NCBI GenBank assembly: GCA_018266105.1
Contig: JAFEBA010000006.1
Location: forward strand, 133,702-192,692
DNA from: a bacterium
GTDB lineage: Bacteria > Vulcanimicrobiota > Xenobia > Xenobiales > JADMJV01
DNA: 58,991 nucleotides
Reading direction: 5' to 3'
Shown: piece after piece, positions 43,128 through 51,717 of the stretch
How positions within the stretch are numbered: the stretch's first letter is position 1
How the letters are laid out: the number at the start of each line of letters is the position of its first letter
Position numbers and translations under genes: made by a program
The notes under the pieces: model-generated
What the model saw: the letters and a program-made list of their open reading frames with translations, nothing else
Databases searched by the model: none
What the model was told of the DNA's origin: nothing

Positions 43128-43894
43128 GGCAACTCAGAACTGCTGAATCCGAACCGTTCGATCAGCTTGAGATGCTCTGGAGTGCCGATAAACTGGCTCA
43201 ACTCTTGATTCCAGGCCTTCGCCAATTCCTGGTCACTTTTACGAAAGGCAAAACCTCCGTAGTCGGCCCGGCTGTTCAGCTTGCGCACCACCCGGAAGCC
43301 GGGCTCCCGGCGGGCCATCCAGGCCAGACTGGGGGCGGAGAGAGCCAGAGATCGGGCCTGGCCTGCTCGCAGCGCCTGAAAAGCGAAAAAAGCGTCGGGA
43401 AGGCTCAATAGTCTCGATTCCGGTAGGCCCTGTTTTCGGCACGTCTGCTCCTCAGCCGAGCCGGCCAGAACCGCTACCGGCGAGGGATAATCGAGCGAAG
43501 AGGCGGGAACTTGACTCAAGCTGCTGCCTTCGGGCACCAGCAGCCCGGGCACCACCCGAAAAGTTGGACGCGAAAATTCCACCTGGAGTTGACGTTCTGG
43601 GGTAATAAACAGGCCGGCCGCCACCACGTCGAACTCACCCTCCCCAAGATCGGAAATCAGGTTGGAGAATTCGGTGGCGCGCCAGACCAGTCTTTGAATT
43701 CCCAGTCTGGAGGCCACCACTCGAGCGATTTCGGGGGATTCCCCCGTGACTTCGCCATCCGGTCCCAGAAATGCATAGGGCGCCTCGATTGCGTAGCCAA
43801 TTCGAAGGGTGCCGGTGGTCCGGATTTGACCCAGCCCGGTCCGTTCCAGGCTGAGCCACCACCAGAATGCGAACCCGATGATCAGCCAGATCAT
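43124..43894 (-). CDS. Membrane-anchored periplasmic binding protein (SBP_bac_3-like)
   Basis: About 256 residues from ATG 43894 (MIWLIIGFAFWWWLSL, an uncleaved anchor or signal). The frame is open to TTG 43984, and a TTG about 24 nt upstream of the ATG follows a GGGGGA stretch, so the start is uncertain. TTGTLRIGYAIEAPYAFLGPDGEVTGESPEIARVVASRLGI is the classic opening of amino-acid-binding family 3 proteins, followed by LGEGEFDVVAAGLFITPERQ. No transporter genes are adjacent. It is translationally coupled to the kinase, as if a BvgS-type sensor had been split in two genes. Confidence 0.84.
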   Translation of the reverse strand: MIWLIIGFAFWWWLSLERTGLGQIRTTGTLRIGYAIEAPYAFLGPDGEVTGESPEIARVVASRLGIQRLVWRATEFSNLISDLGEGEFDVVAAGLFITPERQLQVEFSRPTFRVVPGLLVPEGSSLSQVPASSLDYPSPVAVLAGSAEEQTCRKQGLPESRLLSLPDAFFAFQALRAGQARSLALSAPSLAWMARREPGFRVVRKLNSRADYGGFAFRKSDQELAKAWNQELSQFIGTPEHLKLIERFGFSSSELP

Positions 43895-44031
43895 GTAGAA
43901 TGTACGTAGACTCAAATTTCCCCCAGGCCTCAGCACTGATATTTCACGAATCGGGGGGAATCTCTTTTTCGGAACGCCCGGCAATTATTCACCCAGGTTT
44001 CCCCACCGGGTCGGGCGAAGAACCTGCTACG

Positions 44032-45633
44032 GTGCGCATCAATCCCCTCAAGAGCCTGTTTGTCTCTCCGGTCCGGCCTGGCCAGGTGGCATCCAAGTCC
44101 CTGCTTCCCGCCGGTTCGGAAGACCAGGTCAAGCTGAGTTCCAGCTCGGGCGGCGTCTCCAGCCTTGCTCCCGCCCACAAAACCTCGACGACGTCCCGAT
44201 TGCTGGCCATGGCCAGGGGGCTGAGTCTGGGCGTGGCTCTGGCGGTGGGCGCGATGGGGGCGGCTGGCGTGGTCAGCTACATTGGTTCGCAGCAGGGAGG
44301 AGCTACAGACCAACTGCTCTCGACCAGTAAGAACCTGAGCGGCCAGCAGAAGCAGTTGGCCAGCGCCGAAATGATGGCGATGGGGGAGAAGACCCTACGC
44401 TGGATGGGAGCCTCGGGCGAGCGAATCTACATCACCGACAATGACGACCAGGTGGTTCAGTTGTATCAGCAGGAAGGGCGCCTGCAGGCGCTTGAGCCAG
44501 CTAGCATCCTGGCTCAAGGCTTGAAGGTTCAATCAGCCCTCGAGCAGGCACATAAGAGCCCCGAATGGCAGGGCTTGCAGCAGCGCCGGGATAGCCTGAA
44601 TGGGAAAGCTGATCAGCTGCGTCAGCAATGGCTTGGTTCGAGCAAACCAGCTCCCAGCCCACCCGGTGGCGTCACGGGGATGGCCGCCAGTTTGGGGATG
44701 ATGGGCTTCTCGGCCGGACCGCCACCACCACCTGAGTTGTTGGAGGTGTCCAAGCAACAGCTGAAGCTACAGCTTGAGATGGACCAATTGCGAAACCAGG
44801 CCATGCAAAAAGTCGGTGCGGATACCCAGGTGGTGCGACCCGGAATGGGTTCAATTGAGAGCATTCTAGACGCGGCCCGGGCCAAGACTCCAGAGCAGCG
44901 ACAGGAGTTCCTCCAGTTGTTGAAGGCGGTCAATGGTGGAGCGGTGGAGCGTCAGCAAGCTGAGATGCTTGAGAAGCAGCATAAAGCTGTGCAGCAGATG
45001 CCCCCGGGACCCTTGCGCGAGATCAGCGAAAAGCTCTTGCGGAATCCCGACCAGTTGCTGCTGGGAATGGAAAGCCCGATCCTGATTCCTCAGTTCACCT
45101 ATTATCAGCTTCAGGATGGCAGCGCGCGAGTTCGCAACGACGACCCGATTCTGTCCAAGGTCCAGGCTTTGGGCCTTCACTTTGGGGGTCGAGGCGTGGT
45201 TCAGGTGGATTCGGATCAGGTCGGCAGCAAGACCCATGTCATCAATCACGAGCTGGGTCATTCCATCGATGATTTGCTTGAGAGGCAGAATCCCAAGTTT
45301 TACAAGCCGTGGGCGGCTCAGGTTAAAGAGGCTCTCAGCGAGGCTCGCCAGCGCCAACAGGAAGGCAAGCCGGTCGCCTCTGACTATTCCCTGACCAACC
45401 AGGCTGAATATGTGGCCGAAGGCGTGGAATACTACTTTGAGAATCCTGAGATGCTGAAGGTGAACGACCCCAAGCTCTTTGCACTGACCGAGCAGTTGCT
45501 GGCCCAGGCTGATGAGCAGGGCAAATTGAACCTGAAAGAATCGTTATCGCTGCTGGCCGGAGCCGGCTTGCTGGGTCTGGCTTTCGGCCTGACTCGTGGA
45601 CGGGTCAGGCGACCCCAGGTGGTTCAGGACTGA
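44032..45633 (+). CDS. HExxH metallopeptidase (lethal-factor/ATLF-like domain) with MRI tag
   Basis: 533 residues from GTG 44032, giving MRINPLKSLFVSPVRPGQVA, a tag-type N-terminus; upstream frame to 43900 has no such logic. A hydrophobic helix follows (LSLGVALAVGAMGAAGVVSYIG), then a long helical Gln-rich region. The catalytic part (about 390-500) has HVINHELGHSIDDLLE (HExxH) and NQAEYVAEGVEYYFENPEML, whose Glu would be the third zinc ligand as in ATLF/anthrax lethal-factor-like peptidases. The C-terminus has a second hydrophobic helix (LLAGAGLLGLAFGLT). Probably an intracellular-target-type protease; target unknown. Confidence 0.8.
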   Translation: MRINPLKSLFVSPVRPGQVASKSLLPAGSEDQVKLSSSSGGVSSLAPAHKTSTTSRLLAMARGLSLGVALAVGAMGAAGVVSYIGSQQGGATDQLLSTSKNLSGQQKQLASAEMMAMGEKTLRWMGASGERIYITDNDDQVVQLYQQEGRLQALEPASILAQGLKVQSALEQAHKSPEWQGLQQRRDSLNGKADQLRQQWLGSSKPAPSPPGGVTGMAASLGMMGFSAGPPPPPELLEVSKQQLKLQLEMDQLRNQAMQKVGADTQVVRPGMGSIESILDAARAKTPEQRQEFLQLLKAVNGGAVERQQAEMLEKQHKAVQQMPPGPLREISEKLLRNPDQLLLGMESPILIPQFTYYQLQDGSARVRNDDPILSKVQALGLHFGGRGVVQVDSDQVGSKTHVINHELGHSIDDLLERQNPKFYKPWAAQVKEALSEARQRQQEGKPVASDYSLTNQAEYVAEGVEYYFENPEMLKVNDPKLFALTEQLLAQADEQGKLNLKESLSLLAGAGLLGLAFGLTRGRVRRPQVVQD

Positions 45634-45699
45634 CCGGGGTCGGTATCAGACCCACGGCTGCGAGCAGGGGAATTGCCCCTGCGAGACTAACGCGCGCAG

Positions 45700-46269
45700 A
45701 TGTCAACCGTACGCAAGAAAGTCACCCAATTCTATAACGCCCTCAATCGGATGTTGGCCGGAAACCCGGAGCCCTTTCTGGCTCTCTGGAGCCAGGGCAA
45801 GGATGTCACTCTGATGCTGAGCCTCGGTGAGCGTGAAAAGGGCATCAATTCAATTTCCAAGATCTGCCGACAGGTCTCCAGCGTTCTGGGCGAATCACCC
45901 GCCCGGATTACGGTCAAACCCAAAGAATATCAGGTCCGAGAAGAAGGCAAGCTGGCCTACGCCGTGATCATGGAGCAATCCATCACCAAGATCGACGGCC
46001 GCGAGGCTGAGAGCCTGAATCGCTCCACCCTGATCTTCCATTTTGAGGATCAGGATTGGAAAGTTGTGCATGTGCACAATGACAACGTGACTCCGGTCCA
46101 GGAGACGCTTTCTTATATCCTGCGTCACAAGAACTTTGTGGCCGCCGCTCCGGCCAGGCCGGCAGCCAAAAAGCAGACGGCCAAAGCGCCGGCGGTCACC
46201 AAGCCTGCAGTTGCTAATGGGGCCGTGGCTAAGAAGGCAAGCGCCAAGGTCGCGCCCCGCAAGCGCTAA
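45700..46269 (+). CDS. NTF2/SnoaL-like protein with histone-H1-like tail
   Basis: 189 residues. The first 145 form a SnoaL/CaMKII-association-type NTF2 fold (VTQFYNALNRMLAGNPEPFLALWSQGKDVTLMLSLGE ... RSTLIFHFEDQDWKVVHVHNDN). The last 42 residues (from AAAPARPAAKKQTAKAPAV to KVAPRKR) are Ala/Lys/Pro-rich, as in histone H1 and bacterial AlgP/Hc1-like tails, and could bind nucleic acid. The NTF2 part may be a steroid-isomerase-like enzyme or, more likely, a dimeric binding module. 66 bp behind the metallopeptidase gene, same strand. Confidence 0.78.
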   Translation: MSTVRKKVTQFYNALNRMLAGNPEPFLALWSQGKDVTLMLSLGEREKGINSISKICRQVSSVLGESPARITVKPKEYQVREEGKLAYAVIMEQSITKIDGREAESLNRSTLIFHFEDQDWKVVHVHNDNVTPVQETLSYILRHKNFVAAAPARPAAKKQTAKAPAVTKPAVANGAVAKKASAKVAPRKR

Positions 46270-46273
46270 ACAC

Positions 46274-46295
46274 GGCTGACCCGTGAGGGTCAGCC
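46274..46295. terminator. Strong hairpin between convergent genes
   Basis: GGCTGACCC and GGGTCAGCC form a perfect 9-bp stem around GTGA, located exactly between the stops of convergent genes. No T run follows on either strand, so it may work as a bidirectional or Rho-assisted terminator. Confidence 0.55.
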
Positions 46296-47225
46296 GGCTC
46301 CGTGCTGGACGATTCCGAAGATATCCAGGTAGTAAGGCGGCACCTCACCGATCGTGGGAAACTGGGCCCTGAGCAGGTTGTGCAACTCCACTTTGCGCAC
46401 CCGCAAGGCACCGTCACTGACGTCCAGGGCTTCGGCCAGCGAGGCATTGTCGTATTTCCGAATGCGCAGAGCTGCCACCAGAAGCTCCAGCAGTCCGATC
46501 TTGGGGAAGCCCAGCCACCGGTCCTGGTACCAGAACTGGGCCGGGCGCTCGAGCGACAGGATGAAAAAGAAGCCTTGGGGTCGGGCGGCTCGGATCGATT
46601 CCAGCTCGGCCCGAGCCGCCGAATGCGGGTAGGCGATCTGCATCAGGTGAGGGGAAGGCCCGTACATTCGCCAGGCACAGTCCTCGCCCCCGAACAAGTG
46701 GGTCCAGATCGGGTGATCTTCCACATCCAGGGGCAGCCCCAGTCCGTTCAATTGAGGAAGACTGGAGAAATTGCCGCTAGCGCAGGCCATCAGTTCCAGC
46801 GCCATGACCTCATTGGAGCGGAGTCCGGCCGAGGTGGAGTCCGGGCTGGTCGAGCCGCTGCTTCGACGAGCAAAGGCCTGCTGCCAGAGGGCGGGCAGCT
46901 CTTCCTTTCGGCCCAGGAACTGCAGTAGCGCCATCCGATAGAGAGCGGGCCAGGGGCCCAGTGCTTCCAGCCTGGAGGCTTCCTCGAATAGCTGCTGAAT
47001 TCGCTCACAGTCAACCGTCTTGTGGCGCAACAAGACGTGAGCCAGGCGATAGGCGCAGACCTCAGGCCAGGGCGACTCAAGGCGGGGGGGAGTGGTGGCC
47101 AGGCTGTACGCCTCCCGTATCGGCTCAAACGCGCGCGGGACTTCCCCGCGCATAAGTTTCTGACGCGTCCCGCCCTCTAAAAGCCGAACCACCTGGCTTC
47201 GCTTTTCTCCGTTGTGGTAGCTCAT
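46290..47225 (-). CDS. TPR-like protein with C-terminal winged-helix-like domain
   Basis: 311 residues. The N-terminal half is helical and repeat-like (AFEPIREAYSLATTPPRLESPWPEVCAYRLAHVLL, ALYRMALLQFLGRKEELPALWQQAF). The C-terminal part (about 230-300) reads FPKIGLLELLVAALRIRKYDNASLAEALDVSDGALRVRKVELHNLLRAQFP, which fits a helix-turn-helix of OmpR or BTAD type (LAEALDVSDGALRVRKVELHNLL). This could be an unusual transcription regulator with ligand or protein contacts through the helical half. Divergent from the macrodomain gene across 86 bp. Confidence 0.68.
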   Translation of the reverse strand: MSYHNGEKRSQVVRLLEGGTRQKLMRGEVPRAFEPIREAYSLATTPPRLESPWPEVCAYRLAHVLLRHKTVDCERIQQLFEEASRLEALGPWPALYRMALLQFLGRKEELPALWQQAFARRSSGSTSPDSTSAGLRSNEVMALELMACASGNFSSLPQLNGLGLPLDVEDHPIWTHLFGGEDCAWRMYGPSPHLMQIAYPHSAARAELESIRAARPQGFFFILSLERPAQFWYQDRWLGFPKIGLLELLVAALRIRKYDNASLAEALDVSDGALRVRKVELHNLLRAQFPTIGEVPPYYLDIFGIVQHGAG

Positions 47226-47311
47226 CGGCCCTTTAGATTCGACCCGTGCAGTGCGATCACTCTCGTCCTTGCTTCCGGAGGTGACAGACCTTCATTTCCG
47301 AACTTGCCAGT

Positions 47312-48820
47312 GTGGGACAGCTGTTGGAACTCTGTGGGCGCGAGTTTAGCCGGATGTACTGGCCGCTGATGAGCCCCTGCCCGGCCCGAACTCCCTCGAT
47401 CCTGGCCCAACTGGCGGAGATCTCGGTGGAGCTGTCGGACCTGGAGCAGCTCCTGACAGAAGGCTGGCGGGATCAGATTGTGGCTGGAGTGGCCTGTCTT
47501 TTTCATCCCGATCCCGAGGCCTGTCTGCCGTTGGTCTGGGGGGCTTTTGACTCGGGAAGCTGGGCTTCTCCTCAACTGGGCGTCTGTGCCATGTTGCTTG
47601 AGCCGGATGACCCCAGCCAGGCACAAAGACGCCTGTTGCTGCGCTGTCCGGTCGAGACCCGAAAGCTGGAGGGCACCGATCCGATGTGGCGCCACGTGGT
47701 TCACGGTAGCGCCGCCTTGAAGTCCCATAGCACAAAAGCCATGGCGGCTTTACTTGAGACCCTCGCACGCAGCCCCGAAGGGCGAGACTGGTTGGTCTCT
47801 CACCTGTCCTTTGAAGAGGCCTACTGGGCTTTGGAAGTGGACTTCTGGGATCATGGGGAGAATCTATCACGGGGCTGGAGCAGTGCTATCGGGCCGATGC
47901 TGGCCGAACTGGGCAAGAACCCACCGGCCTGGCTTCTGGCCGATTCCCCCAAGGATTTGCTGGGGCTGTGGGAGATCCAGGCTCAGCCTCCGGAGGTTGG
48001 CTTTCTTTGCCGTGGGGATTGGGAGACCCGCATAGAGCGCTTCTTTCTACCTTTTGTTCGGGACGGTCACCGTGCTTTGATTCTGGAGGGAGATTCTGGC
48101 CACCTCAGGCTTAGTTCGAGAACACCCGCTGGTAATCAGGTCTTGTTGCAGTTGCACGGACCCTACTACGAAGCTTTGTGGCGCAGGCTGGAATTTCATT
48201 GCCGGGACAACCAGGTCTTTTTGCTTCCCAACTCTGGACAGGATCTGGCTGGCCTGCGAGTGGATCATCTGGATCGTGGTCTATCGATCGATTGCTTAAA
48301 GGAATATCAGCCTCCCTCCAGCTTTCAGATTTGTGATCGCGATCTTGAACAATGCAAGGCTCACCTTTGGGTGATCGGGATCGACTCCCAAGCTCGCTTC
48401 GACGGGGGAGTGGCGGCGATGGTGGCCAGCCTGGGGGGAGAGGAACTGGTCGAGTCCGTCCGCTTTCAGCTGGCCCAAGGCGACCGCCGACCAGGCAGCT
48501 TTGTGCTCGGCACCTCAGAGCTCTTGCAGAAAGCGGGAGTGAGAGAAGTCGCCTGTCTGGTGACCCTTCCTAAACCCGGCCTGAGTCAGCTCTGTTCCGG
48601 ACTGCAATCGGTGCTCGAATATGCTCGGCAAAACTGCACGCGACTGGCTATGCCCGCGCTCGGCTGTGGCGCGGCTGGTTTTCAGGCGAGAGAAGTTGCC
48701 GGTCCCTTGCTTGCGGTTTTAGCTCGCTACCGAGAAGACCTGCGTATCGCCCTCTGCCTCCCGGGCCAAAGGGAACGCAGCGCCTTCGAAGTGGCCGCCC
48801 GGAGGCAGGGACTGATCTAA
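47312..48820 (+). CDS. Macrodomain protein with long helical N-terminus
   Basis: 502 residues from GTG 47312; ATG 47354 is an alternative. The C-terminal 150 residues look like a macrodomain: DGGVAAMVASLGGEEL, GSFVLGTSELLQKAGVREVACLVTLPK, then LAMPALGCGAAGFQAREVAGPLLAVLARY, the P.lG.G..G......... loop that binds ADP-ribose. The classical NAA/NxN start is absent, so it may be a binder rather than a hydrolase. The first 340 residues are helical or mixed and not recognised. Together with the ADP-ribosylglycohydrolase at 30.4 kb it suggests ADP-ribosyl signalling. Confidence 0.72.
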   Translation: MGQLLELCGREFSRMYWPLMSPCPARTPSILAQLAEISVELSDLEQLLTEGWRDQIVAGVACLFHPDPEACLPLVWGAFDSGSWASPQLGVCAMLLEPDDPSQAQRRLLLRCPVETRKLEGTDPMWRHVVHGSAALKSHSTKAMAALLETLARSPEGRDWLVSHLSFEEAYWALEVDFWDHGENLSRGWSSAIGPMLAELGKNPPAWLLADSPKDLLGLWEIQAQPPEVGFLCRGDWETRIERFFLPFVRDGHRALILEGDSGHLRLSSRTPAGNQVLLQLHGPYYEALWRRLEFHCRDNQVFLLPNSGQDLAGLRVDHLDRGLSIDCLKEYQPPSSFQICDRDLEQCKAHLWVIGIDSQARFDGGVAAMVASLGGEELVESVRFQLAQGDRRPGSFVLGTSELLQKAGVREVACLVTLPKPGLSQLCSGLQSVLEYARQNCTRLAMPALGCGAAGFQAREVAGPLLAVLARYREDLRIALCLPGQRERSAFEVAARRQGLI

Positions 48821-48887
48821 TGGTTGCGCGCGATGGCGTTTGCTCTTCGACGCCTCGCGGACTTTTTGGGCTGATGCTGGTTCCTCT

Positions 48888-48906
48888 GTTCGGCAGTGAG
48901 CCGAAC
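48888..48906. other. Hairpin after the macrodomain gene
   Basis: GTTCGGC and GCCGAAC form a 7-bp stem with a 5-nt loop. It lies between the convergent stops at 48820 and 48975, without a T run; probably contributes to termination. Confidence 0.4.
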
Positions 48907-48974
48907 AAGGAGGTTACCTTGAACTGCAGATGGAGCGAGGAATCTTTCATATCGCAAGGAGCTGGAGGTGTGAC

Positions 48975-51275
48975 TTAGATGACAAGCTCAGCCTGCTCGG
49001 GGCCTCCGTCACCGATGTCCATACCCAGGCGTACCAGAGTGGCCAGAGCGGCCCCGCCCAGCAGGACCGGGGCCGCTCCGGGGAAGACAGCGGCGGCGAT
49101 GGCCAGACCCCCGGCCACGGCGTCAGCACTGCCCTCCGCGAAATTCCGCTGGGTCAATTCATAAATTCCCAGGCCGGCGTTGAGAAATCCGGCACTGGCG
49201 CCGGCCACACGCGAGGCCACTCCTCCGGCCTGACCGAAAGCCTCCAGCCCGCCCTGGATGCCGTAGCCAAGATTGGCCGCGCCGCCCAGGCGCTCTCCCA
49301 GATTGTTGGCATCGAGCATATCCTGATAGCCCTGATAGGCCAGCAAGGGTGAGAGTTGCTTGGAGAACTCGGCGCTGACGTGCAGCGTGGTCTCAGCTTG
49401 TTGCAAAGCAGCGATAGAGCTGCCCAGCGAGGCAATCGAGGTGGACCCGACCGCGAAGGATGTCAGAGCGATGGGCTCGCCGTCCAGGAAAGCCTGCTGG
49501 CCGCCAGGCTGGATCAGGAAATGGCTACCGTTACTGAACTGAAAATCGGCCTGGCCGTCGCCGCTTTGCATGACTTGAATCGAGAGGGACTGGCCATCTT
49601 GCTGGCTGGAAGTCCGCCCTACCCGGTCCGAGCCGGAGCTACTGATGTCGAGGTGCTGACTGGGACCTCCCGCCACCATGGAGTCCAGAGTCTCTCGGTA
49701 GACGGGCCCGGTGGGGTGTTGCCGACGAAACTCGTCCCACTGGGCCTGGTTATAGCCGCCTGGAGCGGCAGCGGGCAGGCTCTGTCCGGGTTCGACCAGC
49801 AGATCGCGGCTACTGAAGGTTCGGTCCAATACCTGGCCGTTCATGGTGGTGGTGCTCAACGAGGTTCGTTCTCCGTTGGGTCGATAGCGGGTGTCGAGCA
49901 GATTGGAATAGTCTGTGCCCGGAATGACGGTTTGCTGTTGCACATGGGAGCCGGCCTCACTCACCAGGCGGTAGCTCAAGGTCGTGTTGAGTCCATCCGA
50001 GTTCCTGACCACGGTGCGCCCGTCCTGATCGGGTCGATCGTAGTCGCCCAATTCCTGGATGTAGGCTTCTTGGCCGGTGGTGTAGTCGAGGCTGTAGGTA
50101 TTGCGCGAGGCAATGTAGGGGGAGTCGCTCTCTGCCAGACGTTTCTGAAAGTCGGGACTGAGCGCCGGAGAGTCAAAACTTCCGAATCCGATGCTGCTCT
50201 CTTTGGAGATGGTGCCTTTTTCTTCTGTCATGCTGGTGAAGCTCAAAGGACGACCCTCTCCATCACTCAGCTTTTCTCCGCGGTAGTCGATTGAGACAGC
50301 CTGTCCCTGCGAGCCGACCCCGACCAATTGCATTTCGGCTGAAAGCTGATGAGTTTCGCTGGCCGAGCCTTGCGGGTCGAAGTGAGTCGTGCTGTTGAAC
50401 GAAATGGACTGAGTGGAGCGGCTGGTATCCCATTGCACCGGGCCGGAAGGCTCAACCACCACCGGCGTACGTCCGCGAACTGGGGGGTCAAACATGATGC
50501 GCCCATCGTCGACCATCCGGGCGGGGTCGATGGAGGCGCTCTGCGCATAGCTGATCGAGCTTTGCTGCAGCACCGGCTTCGCCCCACTGTGGGTCTTGTC
50601 CAAAATGCTGGTCTGGCTGGTGGTGCGTACGGTGGATCCGCGTTCTCCCGAGGGCGCTTCAAATTCGCCCAGATCCACGTAGTCCTCAACATTCCCGGCC
50701 ACGCTCTCAACGGCGGTGACAGTGGTCAGCTTCTGAGTCTTGCTCTCCTGCTCGAGCTGGATGTAGCGATCGCCATTGGCTTCGCTGCGAACCTGCTGGC
50801 GGTTGCTGACCCCATCCTGATAGAAGCTGGTGGTGACCACGCTGGAGCCATCTGGATTGGAGACGGTGCGTTCGGTATGGGCCACACCGTCCTGAACGTA
50901 CTGCCGGATTCCCAACTGCTGGTTGGTCTCGTGCTCGCGAGCGTTCAGGCTTTGCTGAGTGAGCGAATTGCTGGAGGTTGGCTGGGTCTTGCCCACAAAA
51001 TTCCAGGTGCTCCCGCTGGAGGGTTGGGCGCTGGCGGCCGCGCGGCCCGAGGTGGCCGCCAGTTGCATACCTACGTGATCGTTCGGCAGACGCTCCAACT
51101 GAGGCGTTGGTTTGGTGGCTGGCGGCTTCTTGGCGGCGGCTCGCTCCAGGATGTCGGCGGTGGCGCGCACAAGCGGGTGAGGTTCCCGGGAGACTGGGGA
51201 CGGGTCGCTCTTGGGTTTGGTGGGAGCAGGCCGGGGGAGCGGTCGTCGCTCGGAAGGATCAATAGGTGAGGGCAT
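48975..51275 (-). CDS. Large unknown protein with beta-rich centre and Ala/Gly-rich membrane-type end
   Basis: 766 residues from ATG 51275 (TTG 51281 is in frame, two codons upstream). The first 60 residues are Pro/Arg/Ser-rich (MPSPIDPSERRPLPRPAPTK), without a signal peptide. Residues about 90-600 are Ser/Thr/Gln/Asp-rich beta-type sequence with weak repeats of the form S.....Y.QDGV...Q....E..G..Y, a little like RHS/YD proteins but without YD motifs. The last 150 residues contain coiled-coil and Ala/Gly hydrophobic segments (LGGAANLGYGIQGGLEAFGQAGGVASRVAGA; AVAGGLAIAAAVFPGAAPVLLGGAALATLVRLGMDIG), like the hydrophobic modules elsewhere here. Possibly a secreted or surface toxin-like protein; not recognised. 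Confidence 0.72.
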   Translation of the reverse strand: MPSPIDPSERRPLPRPAPTKPKSDPSPVSREPHPLVRATADILERAAAKKPPATKPTPQLERLPNDHVGMQLAATSGRAAASAQPSSGSTWNFVGKTQPTSSNSLTQQSLNAREHETNQQLGIRQYVQDGVAHTERTVSNPDGSSVVTTSFYQDGVSNRQQVRSEANGDRYIQLEQESKTQKLTTVTAVESVAGNVEDYVDLGEFEAPSGERGSTVRTTSQTSILDKTHSGAKPVLQQSSISYAQSASIDPARMVDDGRIMFDPPVRGRTPVVVEPSGPVQWDTSRSTQSISFNSTTHFDPQGSASETHQLSAEMQLVGVGSQGQAVSIDYRGEKLSDGEGRPLSFTSMTEEKGTISKESSIGFGSFDSPALSPDFQKRLAESDSPYIASRNTYSLDYTTGQEAYIQELGDYDRPDQDGRTVVRNSDGLNTTLSYRLVSEAGSHVQQQTVIPGTDYSNLLDTRYRPNGERTSLSTTTMNGQVLDRTFSSRDLLVEPGQSLPAAAPGGYNQAQWDEFRRQHPTGPVYRETLDSMVAGGPSQHLDISSSGSDRVGRTSSQQDGQSLSIQVMQSGDGQADFQFSNGSHFLIQPGGQQAFLDGEPIALTSFAVGSTSIASLGSSIAALQQAETTLHVSAEFSKQLSPLLAYQGYQDMLDANNLGERLGGAANLGYGIQGGLEAFGQAGGVASRVAGASAGFLNAGLGIYELTQRNFAEGSADAVAGGLAIAAAVFPGAAPVLLGGAALATLVRLGMDIGDGGPEQAELVI

Positions 51276-51347
51276 TCCCAATTGTTCCCTTTAGCAACTG
51301 GGAAACCTGTGGGGAATGCTTCCAATTCTGCCCTCACTTTGGAGAGG

Positions 51348-51717
51348 TTAATGATGTTCTTCTGCAGGGATTTCTTGCTCGTAGCGTTCGCCATTGATTT
51401 CCAGGGCAAAGCGCTTGCATCCGGAAGGAACCTGAAATTCAAGCACAGCCGGGATCTGCCCCTCATAGACCTTGAGCACCTGACCCTGGTCGTCCAGCAG
51501 GCGACCCGAGGACGAGATAGACATGCTTTCGTCCACCAGCACCGCGACCATTTGAGCGATTTCAGTCATTTCCTCGGCCACCCGGTCACACCACATGTGT
51601 TCGACACCAGTCCAGTCCTTCAACCGAAGGATCGTGGAGCAAGGTGACGCGCAGCTTGCCGTCCTCGTGATGGATATCGGAGAAAATTCCGCTGGCTCGT
51701 TCTGACCTGGGGCCTCC
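51348..51717 (-). pseudogene. Broken gene behind the Cax antiporter (lost start, frameshift near 51606)
   Basis: Directly after the antiporter TAG, the same frame continues with good codon use (from SERASGIFSDIHHEDGKLRV to HDPSVEGLDW), then stops. From GTC 51605 another frame carries on as VEHMWCDRVAEEMTEIAQMV to a stop at 51348 (IPEEHH-like end AEEHH). Removing one T at about 51606 joins the two. No ATG, GTG or TTG exists in the first part. Either a pseudogene, or a small gene with a sequencing error and a rare start. The shorter ORF that could still be translated begins at ATG 51596. Product unknown. Confidence 0.5.
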
